This document shows positions 57,076-64,000 of a stretch of DNA of 64,000 bases, in pieces. The notes under the pieces were generated by a model. It was not told the origin of the DNA and did no database searches. It was given only the letters and a program-made list of their open reading frames with translations. The stretch's first letter is position 1, and each line of letters begins with the position of its first letter. A program made the position numbers and the translations under genes. This DNA is from Aporrectodea caliginosa (taxonomy: Eukaryota > Annelida > Clitellata > Crassiclitellata > Lumbricidae): contig JACEVL010000482.1 in the NCBI GenBank assembly GCA_020284085.1, positions 112,001 to 176,000 of the forward strand, written 5' to 3'.

Positions 57076-57220
57076 CGATACTGCTCAGGATACTGCTTAG
57101 AATACTGCTTAGGATACTGTTCAGGATACTGCTTAGAATACTGCTTAGAATACTGCTTAGGATACTGCTTTGTATACTGCTTAGGATACTGCTTAGGATA
57201 CTGCTTAGGATACTCCTTTG
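57076..57220. repeat. 12-bp minisatellite, unit GATACTGCTTAG
   Basis: About twelve units, some starting A instead of G. Because 12 is a multiple of three it gives long open frames (KQYP on -, CLGY on +). It lies about 1.1 kb upstream of the CPT1-like start, with no gene evidence. Confidence 0.92.
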
Positions 57221-57419
57221 GACTAGCAGCAATGATACCTGTCACGGATATGCATGACTAAGTGCTGGAAAATAGATAATAATTATGATCGGAGAAGCCG
57301 TGTTGGTCAAAAATCTTATCTTGCGGACAGCAGAATAATTAACACTGAATGTGTGTGGGTGGATCCAGAGTCCAGGTTGAGAGAATTAGAGGCAGATATA
57401 ATTTTTTGAGCAGACAGAT

Positions 57420-57713
57420 ATAGACAAACAGAAAGGTATAGAGAGGAACATAGCGAAAGAGAGAAGCATATCTCGAGATACAGCTACAGTGTATCTAGAG
57501 ACAGACAGAAAAGGAGATTGATAGATGCAGAAAACAGAGACATCAAAAACATTCATCAGAGATAGACATAATTATAGAGACATAACACACACAGAGAAAG
57601 ACAGATATAAAGACAGACCTATATAGAGAAATCAACAGAGATAGGGAGAGAGACAGAAAAGAGAGAGACACAGAGACACAGAGAGAGAGACAGAGATAGA
57701 GAGAGACACAGAG
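57420..57713. repeat. GA/CA-rich low-complexity stretch
   Basis: Irregular AGAGACAGA, ACACAGAGA and AGATAGAG units lead directly into the duplicated segment at 57714. Confidence 0.8.
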
Positions 57714-57897
57714 ACACAAAGAGAGTTAGAGACAGACAGACAGAGAGCAAGAGGTACAGAAATAGAATCGTAAACAGAGAAGCCTTTTATCAGTGAACCA
57801 GATCTTCACACTACCTATTACCTAATCAGCGTGCTGGAACCTTGCAGATATGACCATCCCATCATGCACATGCCGACGTAATTGGCCTTTAGCATAT
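57714..57897 (+). repeat. Second copy of the 49366-49552 segment
   Basis: Near-identical over about 184 bases and then abruptly different (ATATGCC here, ATATCGA at 49.5 kb). Confidence 0.92.
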
Positions 57898-58510
57898 GCC
57901 TCATAGTTAGGTCTTATCAACAAAGTCCTTGAAAACGATGACAAGAAACGGGAACTACTTGACGGACACACAGGCAGCAATATCGACCACCAGCACACTT
58001 TCTCAACCCATCGTTCTACTTTTATGAATATGACAAACCAAAGGCCTTGCTTATCATTGCATCAAAACACTACAATGATTGTCCTTGTGTCATCCATCGC
58101 AGAAGCTAGTTTGATATAGGTTTCTGATAACACCCAATTGAGCTAACGATTAAGGTCATTCAATGTCGTGTCAAAATCAATAATTATTATTATAATAATA
58201 GATAAATTACTATCTATTGATATTCATGCTACTAGGCTACTACTACCACTACCACCACCAATACTTCTACAACTACCACGCTATTTCCATCACTGGGTGG
58301 CAGAGATTCGTTCAAAATGCTCCATAATTAATCTCTTTGGCGACATAAGAGCGGTCCACCATGTTAGGCATTTCCACGAGAAAAGGTCATACGGTCGGTC
58401 GACATAGTGTCATGGGCGCCCGATTGTTGCATCTGGCGCTGAGGCTCCAATATGGGATCATAGACTACTTCTGGTAAATGAGGCGGCGGCAACGTCGACA
58501 TCCGCTACAC

Positions 58511-58662
<152 letters not shown>

Positions 58663-59104
58663 AGACAGAGAAAGAGGAGAGACACACACAGACACGGACA
58701 CAGACAAAGACACAGAGAGACAGAGACTATGTTTATAATTTTTGCTCTTTCTATTGTTATATATATCATCCATATTGGTTTAAAAATTCTAGTCTTTGTC
58801 TGTTGTACCAGTATTCACTATTCGAAGACCTATAGAGTACACAGTCTGAGTCGTTCAGGTACAGACCAATGCATTTGCCAAAGAGATAATTATATCAGAG
58901 AGGGTTTGAACCCGTACCCTTTGCGTTACAAAACGAGCTCTACATGAAGACTTACTTTAAGAAATTATAAGCTATCCCGTCTATCCTTAATAGGTCCATC
59001 GAAAACTGTTGACTTTCTAATATTTACAGACTAACTTAATTATGCCATGATTGCTTTAAATTCCGTAAACTTTTCGTAAAAAATTATCTAATTTTAAAGA
59101 ATGT

Positions 59105-59235
59105 TGACGATGATGAGATAATGATGATATTAAAAACGACGACGACGACGATGATGATGATGATGATGACGACGACGACGACGATGGTGATGATGATGGT
59201 CATTACGACGACGATGACAACGATGATGACGACCA
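59105..59235. repeat. GAT/GAC trinucleotide-rich stretch
   Basis: Alternating short runs of GAC and GAT. Confidence 0.85.
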
Positions 59236-59441
59236 CCATGGTCTCGCTTTCAAATTGGTCTTCTGGCGTTTATTACGATTCCGTCACCATGACCTCAATG
59301 AAACCATGCAATCTAATGTAACTAAGTGCGCCATCAGCTAATTAGTTGATCCGTATAGACTGAGTTCGCTTTTGAATAATGGTCGTCATCGATGAATAAG
59401 GATTATTCTACATAACTTAAGCGAGAAACGATCATTGAAAG

Positions 59442-59631
59442 CAGAGCAGGCTTTAGGTTTGGGGATATTGGCGGCTGCCTAGAGCGGCATTTTTCAAGGA
59501 GCGGCAAATTTCGGATAAAATCAAGAAAAGCATATTTTTTCTTAAAATTTAGCTACTAAATATTAAAAGAGCGGCATTTTTGTCTCTGCATATAGCACTA
59601 AACCGTCAAAGGCTGTCAAAAACCGCCTCTG
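59442..59631. mobile_element. hAT-type MITE, TSD ATTGAAAG
   Basis: A 190-bp element starting CAGAGCAGGCTTTAGG and ending AAAACCGCCTCTG, flanked by the perfect duplication ATTGAAAG (59434-59441 and 59632-59639). The interior has three GAGCGGCA repeats. The inverted ends agree only over the first CAGAG and GG positions. Confidence 0.75.
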
Positions 59632-60072
59632 ATTGAAAGGAAGCCACGTGTGCCATTCCCACTTAATGTAAACTGTGTCGACCTATCGCCACAGACACCA
59701 TGCAGCCACTGCTAAACATCATTGCGCTGAGGCAACAAACAACAGGCCTACGATGCTTTGTACATCTATATGCGTGACGTCCGAAACAAAGAGCTTTTCG
59801 TTTGGCGTAATTAGTAATATGTTAGTGACGCTGATTTGATGGGACATTCAATTTCGCATACGAGTTTGAATTGATTGTCACCCTTGTAAGAAAAGACAAA
59901 GCCCGTCAATCAGTATCAACAATAATATTGCACATTGAAGTCTGGAAAAATATTACAGAGTTTTCTGCACTTAGTAAGATTGGAAGATTAGATATATTTA
60001 AGTTAAACTGGAGGAACCGTGTTTAATTCTCAAACAGGTTTTACTCGCAATTAATAGTATTGTCATATCAAA

Positions 60073-60375
60073 ATGCTTGCCGTTTCTGCGTGGATCATCA
60101 CTGGGCTCCTCAAGGTTTTCATAGTGGAAGGAAACCTTTCAGCCAACCTCTACATCCGAGTTAAGGATAGTGAAGATCAACCGGTTTGTTCCGTAAATGA
60201 GCCCTCTGTTGTCATCTATGGTGTTCGACGTCGAGTGAGTTGCCTGTTGGAATATTGTGTGCCAACCAAACCCTGTCTTTCGGCGAACTACTACACAGAC
60301 ACCGGGAAGTGCGAACTCTTCTATTACCCTCCAACTGATTTCTTCCGATTTGCTGAAGAATGCGTACACTACAAG
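60073..60375 (+). CDS. Secreted PAN/apple-like protein, first exon only
   Basis: The ATG at 60073 opens a 101-codon exon ending at CACTACAAG/GTAAAC. Residues 1-21 (MLAVSAWIITGLLKVFIVEG) look like a signal peptide. The rest has six cysteines: CSVNEP, then RVSCLLEYCVPTKPCLSANYY, TDTGKCELFYY and EECVHYK. C-x3-C spacing followed by NYY-DTG-CEL is the core of PAN/apple-like domains, common in secreted proteins of amphioxus, hemichordates and echinoderms. I found no convincing second exon before the window ends, so the gene may continue outside or be dead. Phase at the donor is 0. Confidence 0.55.
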
Positions 60376-61615
60376 GTAAACGGTACAATTAAATCATGAG
60401 AATACTCTAATAGGTAAGTTAGGGTAAACGCTAATATATAAAACGCTTCTACTAACCTTAGTTTTTCATAGACGTCGACTTTGGATTGAAGACCATTTCG
60501 GCTGAAGCACAAACAAGATGACCCAACAATTCCTTCCAAGTGGATTTGGCCTACATGACATAGCAAGAAAACTGCCAATATCCTGTACAAGAACCAGGCT
60601 TCTAATCTCTGACACAGAGGTTTTATTAGCAAAACTATGGTCAAATCGGCAACCGTACCTGCTATTAGCACGATAAAAAAACTGAAGAGTTCGAGCTGTT
60701 GCGATTTGATCTCCTAATCAAAAGTCAACCCTAGCATTGATGCCAAATTGTATTGTGGATGGGTCTTGTATGACATCCAGGAGAAGACAGGTTTTATATG
60801 CCATCCAAGAGAAGTTCAGCGTCATTATAAATTTTCATGTCCCACTTCTGAACTTCACAGTGCAAAATACACAGCTCTAACTTCAGGCTGTTAGCGGTTG
60901 ATTGGTAACATGACACTGTTTAAGTTTTCCGTGTTTGATTGAGCATACTTTGACTTTCCAACAGGTGACAATGTACATTCATTCAAAATCTACGAAAAGC
61001 AGTTGAATGTAGTCTCAATTTTTTGGCAACTCACGATTAACTGCAGTCAGTACATTGATAATGCTCTTTAATTTGGTAAAGCGCTCAGTGAAGCATATTG
61101 GGAAGAGTAACAACGATTTCTTGTATGGAACGGGCTCACTGCGTCGGACTCCAACAGAGATAGTGAAGGAGGGCAGAGTAATGCAGGCCTAACGTTCTGG
61201 AACAGATGGTTTCCTACCGTAACCTCATAGAAGCCACCTTTGATCGTTGCCAACCCTTGGCGTATACAAGGTTGACAATTCCTTTTACACTCATACTCCT
61301 CCAAGAGTATGGTTCTGGTACGACGCAGCGCTCATGAATAAGGTAGTGCCCTTCGATTAGCTTTAGAGTAACGCTTTAGAAATTTAGAGTTTACGATTAC
61401 GATTCAAAATAGGCGCAACCTGTGATCCAACAATCCTCAACTGATCTGCCTTTCCAGTACTTGCTGCAGAGTCATGGAAACGAATCAACAACAATATTAT
61501 GTACCATTGTCTTATTGAACAAAAAACACCAGCACAGGTTTCTGTACAGGCTGTCGATCGACTTGTGCTTATTTGTTGGAATCTGTATACGATTGACCAA
61601 CTGCGCAATTAGATG

Positions 61616-61790
61616 ACAAACCACCAATATCATCTATGCGAACTTCCAACAAGCTTTTGAATCTGTATCATACCAGAAACTTCTTTCTAAGGTATGGCAT
61701 TAATCTACTAACATGGATCCCCTCATTTTTCAAGGACGTGACTATATCTTGGGTTCTCATTCACTTCGAATTACTAATGATGTTTCCAAG
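61616..61790 (+). pseudogene. Short LINE reverse-transcriptase remnant
   Basis: ANFQQAFESVSYQKLLSKVWH resembles the D-F-SKAFDSVSH-KLL-KL block of LINE reverse transcriptases, and NMDPLIFQGR follows after a stop. The first catalytic Asp is replaced by Asn here. Confidence 0.5.
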
Positions 61791-61830
61791 GAAGGGCTAC
61801 ATGTAGTTGTTTTTAATTCATTAATTACAG

Positions 61831-62263
61831 GTATGTGAAACTCAAATAGTATTGACTAATTCAAGTCTTCAATGCTCCCAGAGATGGACATTCATTAATT
61901 CGTTAATTTGCAGATGACGTTAATGAGAATCGTATTAGAATTCTCATTGTTTCATTAGTTTAATATTCTCCTTCCATTTAACATTTGCACTCGTATGTCT
62001 ATCAATATTGGAGAACTGCATGTTAAATTTAATTAATTTGCAGATGACGTTAAGATGAATATTTATTTCCCACGCAATCCATATACTGATCAATAATTAA
62101 TTGTCGTGCGAGGACCTACAGACAGAGTAAACAAGTGGCAATTACCAGTCTTTGTTAATTAACAAATACTTCACCCTGAGAATCACAAATCGCCGGTCCA
62201 TCTCTGGGAGCATTGTAGACTTGAATTAGTGAATACTAATAGGTTATTTGAGTTTGACATATC
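61831..62263. mobile_element. Foldback-type element with about 60-bp inverted ends
   Basis: The left arm (about 61831-61890) contains ACTAATTCAAGTCTTCAATG and CTCCCAGAGATGGAC. The right arm (about 62198-62263) contains their inverse with about 5% changes and one 7-base indel. Inside, TTAATTTGCAGATGACGTTAA occurs twice (61901 and 62034). Confidence 0.7.
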
Positions 62264-62376
62264 TGAATTTAAATCCTGACAGCAAGCAGCAATGGTTTTT
62301 GCCGAGCTTTTAGGTATAATGTGTACATAAACAGAAATTGCTCTTGTGTTATCATTACTTGATTCTCATTTGTCCT

Positions 62377-62444
62377 TAGAATGAGAATCGTATTAGAATT
62401 CTTATTATTTCATTTGTTTAATATTCTCCTTCCATTTAACATTT
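62377..62444 (+). repeat. 68-bp direct repeat of 61919-61988
   Basis: AATGAGAATCGTATTAGAATTCT and GTTTAATATTCTCCTTCCATTTAACATTT-type sequence recurs about 457 bases after its first occurrence inside the foldback element. It may mark an older insertion of the same family. Confidence 0.8.
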
Positions 62445-63425
62445 ACATTCTTAGTAGCTTTTCGTGTCGTGGGTTATTATTCATACTGAAACTATTTTGG
62501 AATATACTGGTCACATTTATTTCTTTTTCCACTGCACAAATCTTTTGCATAGGCCCAATATTCCAATTAATCAATCAAACGCGGAAAGAAGGATGAATGG
62601 TTAGACACATGCCATATATCGAAGAATACATGACTATGTCAATCCGAGATCATGTAGGCCTACTTTCGAACTAAAAGAGACACGGTACTTGACCAGTTCT
62701 TCAAACACAGAGTACGGTTCGTACCGGTTGGCTGTCGGTTTAAATCGGACCCTGGTCTCTCATGTCAACCGAGGAATTGAGTCATGGAGCTTAGTAACAT
62801 CATCAACGTAATGGCAGAAAAGCATCATCAACTAATGCAGCTTTTGTTTTCAGCAATCGTTCCAATACCAGCCTGAATCTGCGAAGTTCCCATTTGTATA
62901 TTATTGTAGATCTTTATTATCATTAAAGCAGCAGAACATATGACCGAATTGAAAAGCCTCACCGGGAACTGGATAAACTCAATGGGTCTTAGCAAGTTGA
63001 CAACAACTGGGCGAGAATTCAATCCTATGAACACCGTTTTCACTATTTTGTATTGCATAGAGATGTGAGCTTTGGCCTGCCCACAATGCATATACCTGAA
63101 TAGATCCTTTGTGTGAATGTCATTGCAATCAAAATATACAAAGCATGGTTATTGTTTGTAGAGAAACAATTCACCCGATGTCAACATCTGCAATGAAGGT
63201 TTGTGGATAGCAGTAATGTTGTTTTGTAAAAATCACAAAATTGCTTTTAGGTACCTCCTCCCTCTTTATCATCCTCCTGCTCCTTTCTCTGTCTCTGCCT
63301 CCGTCTCTCCGTCTGCCTCTGCCTCTGAGGATAGTTTGGTTACTATGGCAAATACTTTTAGATTCTGTTTGCTTCTGCAGTGGCACGCTAAAGTTTGGAG
63401 TCACTTGCAAAATGGTAACAAAATT
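62445..63425. other. No gene seen
   Basis: AT-rich sequence with a short CTCT/CCTCT-rich patch at 63250-63330. No exon supported. Confidence 0.5.
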
Positions 63426-63426
63426 A

Positions 63427-63951
<525 letters not shown>

Positions 63952-64000
63952 GGTTTGACTAGTGCATAAGGGTATGAGTGCGAAAGGAACTGTCGATGAG

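Noticed and set aside
57006..57245. KQYP-repeat protein
   Set aside because: Comes from the 12-bp minisatellite; no signal peptide, splice sites or neighbouring exons.

Overview
The window is nuclear DNA from an animal. Genes are split by GT-AG introns. Microsatellites are very abundant, and tRNA-derived SINEs, decayed LINEs and DNA-transposon MITEs are scattered throughout. The gene content (L-gulonolactone oxidase, a CPT1-type enzyme, an ETAA1-like protein, a PAN/apple-like secreted exon) and the frequent TAGGCCTA words suggest a marine invertebrate, perhaps an echinoderm or another invertebrate deuterostome. That placement is inference, not proof.

Layout. 1-12.4 kb is gene-poor: LINE reverse-transcriptase remnants, a piggyBac-like element, several hAT-type MITEs with perfect 8-bp target duplications, a long TG microsatellite, a SINE with a doubled tRNA head, and one tRNA-Gln gene. 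12.4-17.1 kb starts with a THAP-like first exon and is otherwise unresolved. 17.1-26.3 kb (+) holds a complete 11-exon L-gulonolactone oxidase gene, the last step of vitamin C synthesis. 28.8-34.6 kb (+) holds an eight-exon gene that I read as an ETAA1-like ATR activator. 36.6-55.9 kb (-) holds a 19-exon carnitine palmitoyltransferase 1-like gene whose exon phases all match. 56-60 kb is its promoter followed by simple repeats. 60.07 kb (+) starts a secreted PAN-like protein of which only the first exon is seen. The window ends in trinucleotide microsatellites.

The genes are not an obvious pathway: one makes ascorbate, one guards DNA replication, one brings fatty acids to mitochondria. The most interesting material is in the CPT1-like locus. 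It has a start immediately before the first membrane segment, so the usual N-terminal malonyl-CoA-sensing segment is absent; three CCAAT boxes exactly 41 bp apart; a perfect 18-bp triplication of a splice donor; a minisatellite made of AGGTCA half-sites; and a 198-bp in-frame copy of one coding exon fused to the 5' end of a truncated LINE inside an upstream intron.

Gene models were assembled by eye from splice sites, reading phase and remembered family sequences. No search or alignment was run.
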